Shown here one piece after another: positions 40,194 through 52,758 of a DNA stretch of 64,000 bases; position 1 is the stretch's first letter, and every line of letters starts with the position of its first letter. The DNA is taken from positions 372,001-436,000 of the forward strand of contig JAMYHL010000020.1 of assembly GCA_025531455.1 (NCBI GenBank), read 5' to 3'. The position numbers and the translations under genes are program-made. This stretch comes from Apiotrichum sp. Y4204. Taxonomy: Eukaryota > Basidiomycota > Tremellomycetes > Trichosporonales > Trichosporonaceae. The notes under the pieces were generated by a model. The model was not told the origin of the DNA. It saw nothing but the letters and a program-made list of their open reading frames with translations, and ran no database searches.

Positions 40194-42593
40194 ATGGCGG
40201 CCGAGGCGCCGCCGTCACACACTATCTTGCGCGGCACCGGCGCGCCTGGTAGTGGCGGCACCACCGGCAACACATCATCCGCGAGTGGTCCTGTTCAATG
40301 TACGCCCGAGCTGCTCTACTACCACGTCGTCGGCCACTGGCCAGACGACCCAGAGGGCACTCAGGGAGCATCTGGCTCTTCTGGAGACTATGCGTCTGGG
40401 CTGCTTGCAGAAGCCGATCGCAAGGATGAAGGCGGCCGCAAGAAGAGGCGCAAGGTCCCCCGGAAAACCAAGACATCCGAGATCTGGTTTCACAGGGCAG
40501 AGTTGGCATTTTGCACTGGTGAGTATCCCTGCAACGGCGCTCGAGCCTCATGCGATCTTTGGAGTTTCTCAAAACACGAGCATAGACTAATTCCATTGCA
40601 GCTGTTGCGTGTATTCCGCCCAATGGTCGAACAAAGATCAAGTTTTTTGGCCGCCCCCTGGGTCGCAATGAGCTTATTGCTGCAATTTGCAGTCTCGCCA
40701 CTGGCAAACTGTACAACCGCAAGCAGATCTCAAGCCACAGCCAGGTCTTGAAGGACAAGGTCCCTTTGCCTTGTGAGTACCTGATGGGATTGCTTTGAAG
40801 GCACATCATTAACTTGTGTGTTAGACAAGGAAATCTTTACGTTTGAGGACAAATCACGAAGCGGCGACGAGCCTGGCGAGAGCGCAACTGCCAATGTCAT
40901 TGAGAACTACAAGTTCCCTGAGCCGATCTACAACATCATCGGCTTACCATTGACCTTGGACCTCGCGAACGCGGAGAAGCCCGCGTGGCTCATCGCAAAG
41001 GAGGCAGGTGACCATCCATCAGCACCAGCTGTTGACGCCTCATCGTCGCGGCCTACCTTCTGGAACAACAGTGGCGAGTATCCCCCTTACTATGCACGGG
41101 GACCACCTCCGGGTCCCTCATATCCGAAAAGCAAGGACCGTGACGGCCGCGGACCTGGAGTACCAGCACCTGCCTCGGCCCTCGACGCAAGTTCCTACTA
41201 TTCCTATTCGCAGCCCCTCCGACACCAGGAGACGATGCCGTATGCTGGTACGAGCCTTCCTCCTCCGCATGCGCTCCAACTTCTGGCGTTGGATCCCCAG
41301 TCTCCAGTAAACCCAACATCGTCCGGCGAGTCAGCCGCACTAGCACGACGTTATGGATACTCGCATGGCGCTCAAGGATCGATGCCATCAACGGCACCAC
41401 ATTCCTCACGACTCGCTAGTGGCTCCATGTGGGATGGCGACAGCCGTTCGCCGACCACAAGCTCCCAGTTTGACGGCCAGTCGGGATCATCCGGTGTCTC
41501 TCCTCGCCAAGCGACAGGCGCAGGAGGTTCGTGGAGCGATCAGAAACCATCCATTTCGGGGGACGCTATCACGCTTCCTCAACTCCAGGATCCTGGATCC
41601 CAGCACAACGACTGGAAATGGTCCCTACCGCCACGCAGTGGTGTGCCTTCCCTTGCGCCCCTGCAGAGCCTCACGGGTGCTGCTGCTAGCCAGTCCTCTG
41701 GGTATGGTCTATCGTCACCATCGGCATGGTCCGGCTCACCCAGCACCCTCGGCTACCTCCCCCCATCCTGGAACGGTGACTCGCGCGATTCGACTCGGTC
41801 GTGAATGTTCACACCAGAGTCCTTTGAACTATCGTTGCAGACACCAACAGGTCAGGTGCCACTATCGTCATCGCACTTTGTTACCTCGGGCGGCACGATT
41901 GGCCTGGCCGAAATCTATCAGTCATCAGCGCGATATGGTTTCCTCTACCAGTTCCCTCCTCCAACCGTGCCCGTCTTTCACATCGACGTGCCCGTCCTAG
42001 TCCCCGCGGAACGGCAGGCTCTTTTGCAACCTGTACCAGAGCTGGTTTTGAGCCTGGCCGTTCGTTCGCTCGCCGAGCCTTCAGGCTGGGTCCTGACGAC
42101 TGACTCGGCATACGCCAACCCTAATGGTTCTCCTACCTCGTTCGGCCGCACTACATCTCCTCTCCGGCCACAGACATCCAAGGGTGACAGCCTTGTTGCG
42201 ACTGCGTACCTGATGGATCTTGCCGCGCTGTACAAGAACTTTGTGCAAAACGATAGTCCCCGTTCGGAAGCAGCCGGTGGTCAATACGACGCTCTCACCA
42301 ACTTCGCCATTCCGTTCACGGCCCTGGTGCAACGTGTCGTTCGCGACAACCATCGTGGTGCGAACTCGCGCTACGGTCACATCGGATCTGATCTTAACGA
42401 GGCGGCGTGCGTCTTTATCTACTCGTTCTTCGTCCCCAGTGACCCCAACGCACGCCCCATCTGCCACCAGGTTGTGTTTGACGTCAACCAACCTCAACGT
42501 GTCACATTGGACGCAGCCGCCGACTCGTTTGTCGCAAACCTGATTGCCGGCGAGGAGGCAGATCCGTCACGGTTTGGCTGGATGTCATCATAA
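40194..42593 (+). CDS. TEA/ATTS-domain transcription factor (Tec1/AbaA type)
   Basis: DNA-binding regulator of the TEA family, which in fungi controls filamentation and conidiation. Exons 40194-40518, 40602-40772, 40825-41775 and 41818-42593 give 740 aa. The TEA domain (~90-165) has SEIWFHRAELAFCTAVACIP, then KIKFFGRPLGRNELIAAIC and the recognition helix LYNRKQISSHSQVLKDK, matching RKQVSSHIQVL of other members. A Pro/Ser/Tyr-rich middle (to ~480) is followed by a C-terminal domain of ~250 residues (FVTSGGTIGLAEIYQSSARY, AACVFIYSFFVPSDPNARPI). An in-frame TGA at 41802-41804 is removed only by the proposed 42-nt intron 41776-41817; if retained, the protein would stop at 491 aa. The intron has a weak branch site, so this junction is the least certain. 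Confidence 0.85.
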
Positions 42594-45186
42594 GCCTTCG
42601 ATACCCGAAGGGCAGATGCGCTCCAAGCAAATTCATCCATCTTGCGTTGCAGCGTTTGCGCAACTCGCAATTATCTTCTCCAGTATAGTACGAAACCCCT
42701 CAATCGCAAATTGCATCTTCGTCTGCGTGTCCATACTACTGTCTTCTTGGTCCTAGTTTGCGCGATCGTTGGTTAGTCTCGCTATGTAACCTGTATGCGG
42801 AAAGTTCCCGTTGTTCGATGTGCATAACCTGCGCGCAACAGGCACAGCCTTATGATCAACAAGAGGCATGCCCGTGCCTATGCGGTCCATACCGCTGCAA
42901 GATCCTGGTGCTGGCATGCGTGTGCCAGTGGACCGGGATCGGTGAGAGGTCCGCATATCTCGGTACATTAGAGGTGGTCCGGAGGTCGCCCCGAGGTATG
43001 CACCGCGGATTGCAGTCCGAACAGCCAGGAACCGAGATCATGGCGGTGTTGAGCTTGATCGAGGTGATCGGTGCAGAGGGCCGAGCAGAGCCTCGGCCTG
43101 TACAGGGAGGTTCCCACCACCAACGGGGAATGTGGTACCACACTCACGGACATGTGCATATACGCGGGGACATGGGGACACCCACTGCTTCATGTTCCCA
43201 ATGGCCGTGCATCGTGCATCAAACGCGGTGCCGCGGTATGCTGATCACCGTGGCCGTGAAATGGACGGAAAAAAAGAGGTTAATAGGATCGCCCGGAATC
43301 CGGGCATCCCCCGCGAACGACGGGTCGCGGGTCGTCGTCTTCAAGACGTAGGCGCGGGCTTACAAATCAGATGCGGGGATAACCCCGGTGTCCGGTGTCC
43401 GGAGATCGTTGTCGCGTTTCAAGACTTACGACGTGGTACAGTACCATAGTGCGTTGGTCCACCTCGCTTGTCCTGCCAGTCTATGCATGTTGTGCGACGC
43501 CCTCGTGTGGGGCGCGACGCGAGACCCCCCTTATCACCGAGTCCTCCAGCTACAGTACCCATCACTACTTGTCGACCCACCATATGTCTTTTTGGGCGAG
43601 CGTCAAGACGAAGACAGGCAGCCGTATTCTATATTCTATACAGTAGTATTCCCGATGGGCCATGGGCGGGCTGGACCCGGCCGGATCAGTTTTGAACTAG
43701 GCAGGTGGAAATGGGGAACGGAGAACGGACACTGCCTGCGCCTGCAGCTCCGAGTTGTCCGCGAATTGTTTGTATATCGTGCAGCGTGAATACAGTGTGT
43801 TACCGGTCGGTGTGTCGAGGACAGTGCATTTCACCAAAAGGACGGTCACGGTCTTCAACTCCGGCATTGTTCGTCCAAGGTGACCAGTTCCGTCCGGGGG
43901 TTGGTGAGGTTTGCCCGAGAGCTCGGCTGGGAGGCACAGACTGTGCTATGCTTAACTCTGTGCTTTGTGCGCCGCTGGCGTCGGCGTGTACCGCCACAGC
44001 CCCTTCTCACAGTGACTGACCTGCTTGTGGTGACGCTTCCTCGCTGACCATCCCTGAAGCTTGCGACTTCGACCGACCGGACAATACACGGGCCAACGGG
44101 ACATTGTCTTCCTTTCCCTCAATCGTATCTCGTCAATGTCGCCAATGCGTGCACACGCGAATGTTGCAGGTGCGGACAATAAAGCGGGCCGGTCACGACG
44201 CAGGTCGGTCTGAGTTGCCAAGCTGGACAAACGACTATTGTGAAGTGCCCGATCATATATTCCACTCGTTCCTCTAAGGACGGAATTCAGTCGTGGCGTA
44301 TGGGGCGTGGTAGTCACGGTAGTCACCTTTCCTCCTTCTCTAGATGGCCTGGTATGTGAGAGGTGCGACATGGGCGAGACTCGGCATCCTCTCGGCATCC
44401 TCTGCTGCACGATTGGCCAAGTAGAGGGGTTGTGGAGCACTGAGACCGACGGCAAGCACTAGGCATGTGGTATACCCAACAACGCCTGCTGAGTCGCCAC
44501 TTGCCACTGTACCTCAAACTGCGGCTTGCTTCAGAGTGGCGACTGCATCATTACAGAGTAACCTCGCCACTCTTCCTCAAGGTTATCGTGGCACGCTAGA
44601 ACGTCCGCGTGAGCCCGCGTTCCGCCCGCGGCCATCCGCGTCGTGTTATCCGACGCGTGTAGATGACTTTATGTACAATGACGACATCGTGGTGGAGCCT
44701 CCCCCGAAAGTGGATTAGCGCGGCACGCCAAGGGGTCACCCGCACAAACAAACTGCAAAAACATGTCCATCAATCTATCTGTAACAACACGGACGGCCAA
44801 GAGGCATTGTATTATGCTAGGAGTATTGTGGAGTGGGATGGGGGGCGGGACCGTGGTAAGGGAGTGGGGGTCGAGCTGAGGAAGAGTAGAGTGGAGCAGA
44901 GGGTGGAGTGAATAGGGAGGGGAAGTGATAGGGCATAGTGGAGAGGGTGATGGGAATATGTGGTCAGAAACACTGCAACAAGCATTTTGTCAAGAGTCCT
45001 AGGCGAAACAATGGTCCGAAAGCCGACAGGGATGAGAGGAAGATGCCAAGGAGCCCAAAAGCGTCAACGAGGACGTGTGATACAGACACCGTCAAGACCA
45101 AGTGAAGTGGCAAAGACACAAGGCGGCGGTGGCAAGCGGCGAGCGCTGCGCAGCGACACAGGAGTGTCGTGATTTTATTTCTGTTG
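42594..45186. other. Convergent intergenic region between the TEA factor and Sfp1-like genes
   Basis: About 2.6 kb in which both flanking genes end. Several short frames exist on both strands, but none has consistent codon bias, motifs or splice structure. The 300 bp nearest 45187 are purine-rich on + and may be the 3' UTR of the Sfp1-like gene. Confidence 0.5.
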
Positions 45187-47456
45187 TTACACATCCAAAG
45201 GGTCGACGTTGGCAAACAGCACGGCGTCCCGTCCACGCTGCACCGGCGCCATCTTCGGCGCAGGAGTGGCAGTCGGGGCAGGGGCGGGTTTGGGAGTCGC
45301 AGCGGATGCAGCCGGGGCCGCACGCGCGACTGAGACTCCTGAAGGTTGGCTGGGAACCGCAGGAGGACGAGGCTGGGCAGTGGCAGTGGCTGTCGTTGTA
45401 GCTGTCGTGCCGTTGGTACGCTGCGGTGTAGGCCAGGTACCCATACGAGGAGCAGGGTGGCCACCAGTTGCGACAGGGGCCGGCCGGTTCATCTGCGAAG
45501 GGACGGTGTACGGAGCGGCGTTGGCACGCACACTGGCATTGGCCGCAGCTTGTGACGCGCGGTCGCGTTTTGGAACAGGCGGATGCGAAGGCGGGTGCGG
45601 ATGCGTGCCGTTCTGGAGCATGCGAAGGCCGTACTGGCCGTGCTCGCCCGAGTTGAGATAGTGGTACTGATCGTTAGTCTCACACTAGAGCAATCCAGCT
45701 CTGCATTACTAACCTTGAGACCGTTCATCTGGCGGTACCGCTTGGTACAGCCAGCGCCGACGGCACAAACGTACGGGCGAGAGCGCTCCTCAGCCTCTTC
45801 GAGGGTGAGACCGTGATCAATGGCATCGTGAATTGCGAAGTCACATTGACTGCGGGTTAGTACATTAACGAGCCGACACAAAACCAATTACTAACCCCTT
45901 CTGGAGATGATATTTGAGGCCGTTGCTTTGCTTGTACGCCTTGTTGCATCCGGGGTTGGGGCACCGCCATGCTTTGTGGGTCGTGAAGAGGGAAGGCTGA
46001 GGAAGGTGCGGTTCCGGGACTCGGGAGCGGTCGCCATTGGCAGCCTTGTCATCCTTCTCCTCGGGCGTCTCCTCAACGGCTGCGGGTGCCGCAGTGCTAG
46101 GAGCACCGTTCTGTCGGCCAACAACAGCAGGGGCAGACGGCATGCCAAGTGCGGCAGCGGCGGAGAAGAGCACACCGGGAGCGACGGCCACGGGGCCAGG
46201 CGGTTTGGCTGTGGACGCATCTTCCGCACCTGTTTTGTTACCTGCAACGACCTCATTGAAGGCACGGTCGAAGCGACTAGAACCCGCATTCGAGGGGCCG
46301 CCCAAGAAGGCCCCTCGTGAGGCCGGTGTGATTTTAGGAGCCGGGCCGGTGAACGGCGAGGTTGGGCTGTTCCGTGCGGTGGCGGTCGGAGTGATTTGCT
46401 CAGAGGGCGAGGTGCCAATAATTGGCAAACCACGGTTCGTTTCGTCAACAGGAGGAGACTTGAGCACGTCCGAGAGTTGAAGAGAAGGAACTGCGGAGCT
46501 GGTCGGAGGAGAGGGTTTGGGGCCGATAGTTGAGGTTGGGGTTAGGGGATAGTTTGGGACTGGACGCGGAGATGTTGAAGAGCGGTTTGAATGGGTGGCG
46601 GAAGGTACTTCGTCACCCTCGCCAAGGTCGAGGTCCATTGCAAGCGTCACGGGTGAGAAGCCCGCGTCCGGCATGACACCCATGTTGCCCTCCGGGTACG
46701 GGTGCTGGTCCTCGACGTGCTCTAGAAGCGCGTGCAGACCATTGTGCTTGATCCCGCAGCACTCATACTCCTTCATGTGCTCAGCCTCGTTGCGAAGGGT
46801 CATCAACGACTCAAGCTGTCCCTTTGAATAAGAATGGCTCAAGGAACCCATGTGGTTACCGGTAGTGAGGGAAGCAAGAGAGGCGGAGAGCATATGGGCG
46901 CCATAGTCTTTGCCGAGTGACACGGCCATGGCATACGAGCGGCGTCCATAGGATGATCCGCCGATGGGTAGTGCGAATGCTGTGGAGCTGGCGGCGAACG
47001 AGCCAACATCCATGTTGATTGAGGATGAGAACGGGATTTGTGGTGAGTCCCTGGGAGTGTCAGTTGTTGTCTCTGAAGTTTCGGGTCCGAGCGACACCCC
47101 TGCCCGGAGCGGGCGCAAGACAACATGGTCCAGCTCTCGACTCGGCAATGAGGTGATATCAACGGACCGAGGGCCACCGCTCAGTGTCCCTCCTAGACTC
47201 ACATGGTGTCACCGTAGAAACGTGCGCCGTACGACCCATTCCTGTTGTACGAGTAGCCCCCTCCGCCGTTACCGAAGCTGATGCCAGACATGGCAGCGCC
47301 AAACGACATTGGTGATGCGCCGAGAGTGCCTGTTCTACTTGTCGAGGGAAAGCGGAGTCCGGAACCGGATGTGGACATTTTCCGCGGGGGCCGGGATGGG
47401 TTGGTTGGTGTGGAGATGGGCTGGGGAGCCTGGTCGGTTTGCGTGGTTGCTGGCAT
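45187..47456 (-). CDS. SFP1: Sfp1-like C2H2 zinc-finger transcription factor
   Basis: Probable homologue of yeast Sfp1, which drives ribosome biogenesis and growth genes downstream of TORC1. Exons 47456-47203, 47050-45896, 45849-45714 and 45666-45187 give 674 aa. Three finger-like units are seen: YECCGIKHNGLHALLEHVED-QH (~145-170), WRCPNPGCNKAYKQSNGLKY-H followed by LQKGQC (~450-480), and YVCAVGAGCTKRYRQMNGLK-YHYLNSGEHG across the last intron (~500-530). The C-C-G-I-K and K-x-Y-K-Q-S-N-G-L-K-Y-H wording and the SGEHGQYGLRMLQNGTHP segment are typical of Sfp1. The remainder is Ser/Thr/Pro/Ala-rich and probably disordered; the C-terminus is very Ala/Pro/Thr-rich. The first intron (152 nt) has no in-frame stop but was placed because a CTGAC branch site and CCCAG acceptor fit the phase. 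Confidence 0.88.
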
Positions 47457-50400
47457 GGTAAAGAAGGGGATTGTGGATAGGGAAGGCGAGGGAATGGAGG
47501 GCCAAGCTCAGTTGAGCTGGGAAAGCTGTTCTATGGATGGGGCTCGCCGGTCGGGAGGAAGATGCGAAGGCGACTCTCGTCGGTGGCGGACGTGTTTTTT
47601 TTGGATGATGTCCGACTTTTTTTCGAAGGTGCCCAAGGGGGCGTGAGGCAATATTCAGGATGGTGGTGGCAACAGGGGTTGTGATGAAGACATGTAATGT
47701 GTGCCGGTGTCTATGATAGTTGTATGGGTGTTGACTGGACGTGCAATGCAAGACGACAAGTCACGATGCGGCGGGTGGTGATAGTAATGGAGGGGTTGTT
47801 GATGGTGACGACCCGGGAGGATGAGATGCTTGAGATATGGGATGGGATGAGGGAGGTTGGAATATGGTGAACGAAGTGTTCGAGGTGCCAAAGATCAGAC
47901 GCGCGGTTATGGCAGGTCGGCGGGAGGGGGTAGGGCAAGAGAGGGGGGCAGAAAGGGGGAGGGGAGACGCAAGGGGGGGGAGTGGAAGGGCGATAGGACC
48001 GGAGGATGTGTAATCGTTACTAGACGCCACCAGCCACAGGCTGCTGAGCGGTGGAGGGCAGGACGGCCTGAGGGAGAGTAGGGGGAGGGGCCTGAGAGGT
48101 GCGAAAGAGGGGGCTCTGGGACCTGGGCAGGGCAAAAGGGCCAGAGCCATGGATCAAGGAGTGTCTGCGACACGCCAGCACCTTGGAAAGTCAATGGGGG
48201 TCACGGGCCAAGGGGGGCAATAGGGGGCCGAGAAGCACGATTGGAGTGTGCTGGTCTCAGGGTAGTGCACACTGCATACGCTGCGCGGGTTCATGTGTAC
48301 ATGGAATGGAAGACGAGGGAGAGAGGGAAGAAGAGCGCAGGGGAACGAACAGGAGGAAAGGCAGGAGGCAGGACAGCCGAGGGATTTCTGTCGGGGTAAA
48401 AGGTTGTTCGCATGTTCAGGAATTCAGGAGCTTTTGGGTGTCCCACATGAGCAAAGCAATTAACATCAACGTATTAGAAACCAGCATATTCACGGGAGAA
48501 TCACAAGACCATCAAGCGGGGGTTAGAAGCTGCGAAGTTTGGCCCAACAACACGAGGCAAAAGAAGCAACATAGTAGGCGCACAGACGACTCAATCATCC
48601 CCGGCATGCATACACAACAGGCAGACAAGTAATGTATGAAGAGAAGCTCAAAGATGCACAGAGAATTTCAGAGAACTTGATAGGCAGTTGGGCAGCTAGG
48701 CAGCGGCAGATCGAACACATGCCCCGCGCATGCCCCGCCCTGCACGGATCCGGAGGAAGTGCGAACAACGACATCCCAAAGTAGAAAGATCGGACCGCGA
48801 AAGGAGACGGAGGCAGGACAGGAGAGAGACGGAGGTGGAGGGCCAAAGGGGGCCGGTGCCGAGGATTGCGAGATGATTTCAGAATCACACACGGTCTGGG
48901 CAAGAGGCCTCGAGGCCGGATCGGCCAAAGGATGAGATGAGTTGAGTGCTGGAACTAATAAGAAAATAATAATAAGAATGTGCTATGCTCAAGCGCTCGA
49001 GAGAGCTAGAGCTCCAGAACCCGCGCATTTTGTGCATGTGTGAGGCCCGGGAGCCGGGGGAGCTTAGCTAGCTTTGAAAGCTGGCGAACCCACCACGCCG
49101 TGATCCTTGAGCCCTCGAGCCCAGGGAAAGCCGCCAGCATGCCAGCATGCAGGCCGCGGCCAGACGCCGGCGACGTTTTGAGCGTACGCCGTTAAGCCCG
49201 TGAGCAGAGGGGGCCGAGCTCCGAGTCTGCAGGATATGGTGCATTCCGCCACACAGGGAAATAAGCGCCCCCCCAGGACACAAATAGGAAACCCGGCAAC
49301 TTTTGGGTTTAGAGATTGGTCGTCGCATCGTTCACTAGAGGATTAATTATCGTCCTTAATCGTGAACTAAGTGGGATCCCTCTCGGTGCCCATTGTTGCT
49401 TGACCATGATGGGAGGTAGTCGTATGCGCGTTGACAATGTGCGACCGCATAGGCAGCAGAGGATATCAGAGACCAAGACCGAATGAAAACCGCTGTACAT
49501 CCGACATCTGCATACTCTTCAGCTCATGAGCTCATTGATTATTGAGGAGACAGGCGAGAGGAAGAGGTCAGAAGACCCACTCCTTCGTGTCCAACATCGC
49601 ACAGTAGTATGCACCATAACTGTATACTCTATCTGTATCATTGTCACCGTTCATAGGAAGGTCACTGGTCATCTACAGGTACAGTACTGTCACCCTAATG
49701 CTCAACTCACTCATAGCACATACATTTATGGTCGTAGTAGAGGATCTCTTCTCGATCCTCGATCTTCATCACCCTCCGGTGAAACTAGGCCGTAGTAGGA
49801 ACGGCTGGGCTTGATCGGGTCTCATCAGACAACGGGCGGGCCCTTCATCGTCATGGAAAACCAGCTTCGCAGACAATTGTTCCGAGTCGGAACCCGCCAC
49901 GCGCCGCCATCATCCTGCCTGATGCCTGATCCCCTATCGTGGTGGATGGATGTCGTCGCTTTCATCACCTACCTGCATTTGCGATGTCAGCCGACCATTG
50001 TGCGGGCCTCTGTCTTGCCTTAGAGCGGGAACCGGAGTACGAACGCGCACGTCGGAGCGGAAGTTACGATTACGCCCCGAGACGCCACAACCCTACTGCG
50101 CCACTGATGTCCTGCGCCTCCCACCCAACGTCCCTACAACTCCCTAGTCCTCCAAAGGAACTGGTCAGCCGTATCCCATCCTCGCAGCTGCACAGCTTGC
50201 GCGTTTGTGCTTGCACTCTTCGGAGTATTGACTGCTATTCAGTGGTGCTTGGTGATTCGACAGCGCAGCACGCAGTCAGCTGCCAAGCCTGAACGATGTG
50301 CGACGAGGATGTGAGGCCAGACCGGAGGTCACCGCCTGGATCACCTAAGCGAGGCAGCGACGACGAATCCGATCGAGCAGAGATCGTATTTTGGGCGCGG

Positions 50401-51501
50401 TGCGAGACCGCATCGCAGCTTGCATGGCCCGATCGGTATCCTGCGAGCTCGCAGCTCGCACGCCGAACGTTGGGCTCATGAGCCATTCTCGACGTGCCTG
50501 CTCGATCTTAGACCAACGAATCGGATAGATACTCCCAACCTCTCTTGCGCGAAGGCAAACCTTACCTGTTTGGCTGCTGCTCGGCTGCTAATGCTACTTG
50601 AGTAGGCTTGTTCCAGAGCGAACAAGCTCACAGTTACTGTACCTACGGACCTGATTTAGACCCCAAGTGTGCGCTGTGCAGCCATAGGATGTTTGTCCTC
50701 CTAGATCCTACAGAAAAGAATAACCCGAATGAACCACTATTCACCGCCAGGCGGGTTAGTGTCAGGAAGTGCTGCTCGTAACGGATCTCATGATCTCAGA
50801 ATCAATAGTCGCTCGCTAGTGATCGGGCAGTCGCCATGCTTTTGCCGCGATCTGCCGTTGCTCAGCCGTGCGCGCTGACGTTGGCTTATTCAAGAATGAT
50901 CAGACTGACTATTGTGTGCACGTGCTGTTCGCAGAGATCTCGGACCGCTGCTGCGCGTCGTACTGTGCATTCCCCCGAGTAGTACTTAGCCTCTACAGAA
51001 GAATGCGGTTGACGCAACCTGATTCACTGACGGCGATTATTACGTTGGCGGCTGCGTAGTCTATCTACGGCGTGGAACACCGTTCACACCATGGACTACT
51101 ACTGAGATCGGAGCTCCCAACGCGACGGGTGATTCATCGACGGATGATCTTAGATCTCGAGGACCACGCGCCGACCTCACATGCTTCACAAACGTCATGA
51201 CCCCGTACTCCACCTCTACTTGATTATTTGACCTCACTATTACGAGCCGCAGCAGCGCGTTTCTGCGCGGTTGGCCTGATGCCAATCTCTTAGCTCACGT
51301 CATCCCCCCAAGCTTGTTAGGCTCATTCACAAGCGTTCCGCCGCGAACCCTCCATGGAAATTGGAGCGTCAACCGTATTGCGGACCACGGCAGTAAACGG
51401 CAGTACAACAGCATGAGATTTCAATACTACAGAGCTACAGTGCGATCAGCGCGAGCGCGACGGCATGAGAACCAAGTGGAATGTGTCAAAGTTACGGTAA
51501 A
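47457..51501. other. Gene-poor region between the Sfp1-like and SURP-protein genes
   Basis: About 4 kb. The part from 47457 to ~48900 is strongly purine-rich on the + strand (GGGGGAGG-type runs), which on the minus strand is a long pyrimidine-rich leader of the Sfp1-like gene. The rest (48900-51500) has no supported gene. A purine-rich A/T stretch (AATAAGAAAATAATAATAAG) is at about 48957-48976. Confidence 0.5.
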
Positions 51502-52412
51502 TCACGGCGGGGGTGGTGACGGCGGCGGCGTCGTGTCTGGCGGAGGTGGCGGGGGTGACTCCCCTGGCGGTGGCGGAGCCGGCGGAGTCTCGCTCTCACT
51601 GTCACTGTCACTGTCGTAGCCTCCCAGCCCGCCGAGGCCCGGCTTCGACTCGGCAGGCGCTCGTCCTTGCGTACTCCCCACCGGCTCCACTGCCGGCATC
51701 GCTGCTGCGCGCACGCGCGCCCATACCGCCGAGGACGGCGCGCCTGGGCGGAGAAAAGCGAAGCGGGGATCACCGGCTTGGCGGGTCACGATGCGGGTTT
51801 CGAGGGCGGCGGGGTTCGGCGATGCCGCCAGCGCCTTGGCCGTGTGTTCCATTAGGCGGAGGACTTCTGGTGTTGGCTGGGATTAGCACTGCCCAACGTG
51901 GTGCGGGTCCATTGTACGAACTGGTTCATTCGCCACCATATCCTCTTTCCGCTCGCGCTCGCGCTCCTGCTCGGCGTCTTCGCGTTCACGTTCTGCAAGG
52001 CGCGCAGCACGCAGCCCCTCGACCCAGCCGCGGCGGCGCTGCGCCGCGTGCGCTTCTAGTTCGTCGCCCGAGAGAGCAAACGTATCCTCCGCGTCGGAGG
52101 GGAGCGACCAGGACGAGCACGAGCTGGGAGACTGTGGTGGGGAAGGGCGAGGGAGCGAGGGGAGAAGGTGCAGGATGTCGTGGCTGCTGTCAGCATGGCG
52201 GTAAGGCTCCTTGTCATAGTTTGAGGTCATAGTTTGAGGAATAGGCAGATCAGAACTCACCGGTCCGCCAACACACCATCGCCGCACTCGATGAGCTGCA
52301 GCTCTGCGACGCCGCGCACCAGTTGCGCCTCGTATGCGCGGGTAAATGCTGCTGGCGGAGGTGGCGCGTTTACCGGCCCTCCGCTCTGTCGGGCTCGTTT
52401 TGGATTCGGCAT
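51502..52412 (-). CDS. SURP (SWAP) domain protein, probable splicing factor
   Basis: Three exons, 52412-52261, 52186-51918 and 51866-51502, give 261 aa in phase. The C-terminal half carries a SURP/SWAP module, an RNA- or splicing-factor-binding fold: QVLRLMEHTAKALAASPNP, ALETRIVTRQAGDPRF and FAFLRPGAPSS (~142-190). The N-terminal exon (ARQSGGPVNAPPPPAAFTRA, YEAQLVRGVAELQLIECGDG) resembles the start of suppressor-of-white-apricot proteins. A charged Glu/Arg helix (LAEREREDAEQERERERKED) precedes the SURP domain. The tail is Asp/Ser (DSDSDSESE) then poly-proline and ends at TGA. Exon 2 would run into a stop without the 51-nt intron that carries a CTAAT branch site. It is divergent from CACTIN with 346 bp between starts, and both encode splicing-related proteins. 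Confidence 0.78.
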
Positions 52413-52758
52413 GCTCTGTGGTCGCACTCTTGAGTACTCGGGTTATTACTGTTGCAGTAATTTTGGTGTCGACTGCTTTTGTCAACAACCATACAGCTCT
52501 TGTCAACAACCCAGGACTGGAGGTAATAGATTTGGCTGTCCCTAGCGGTCATCCTCGGATCTCCGATATCCCTTCGGACCTAACCAAGGCAATAATTCCC
52601 ATCTCCATCTTCAATTAGGCATGTAGTGAGATATCATTTGATTTATATTCATGCTTTATTTGGCTCCGGCCGCGCGCCGCGATCCACCAACAACCGCAAC
52701 GCCTTCGATTCATTTCGCGGCCGCCACTCAATCCGCTCCCTCCACCACCCACACTACC
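52413..52758. promoter_or_regulatory. Shared promoter region of the SURP-protein and Cactin genes
   Basis: Only 346 bp separate two divergent start codons, so the regulatory DNA is probably shared. It contains a pair of related segments (TTTTGTCAACAACC at ~52478-52491 and CTTGTCAACAACCC at ~52499-52512). No TATA box is evident on either strand. Confidence 0.45.

Noticed and set aside
51314..51619. Gly-rich + strand frame ending in Ser-Leu repeats
   Set aside because: Antisense of the poly-proline and Asp/Ser tail of the SURP-domain protein.
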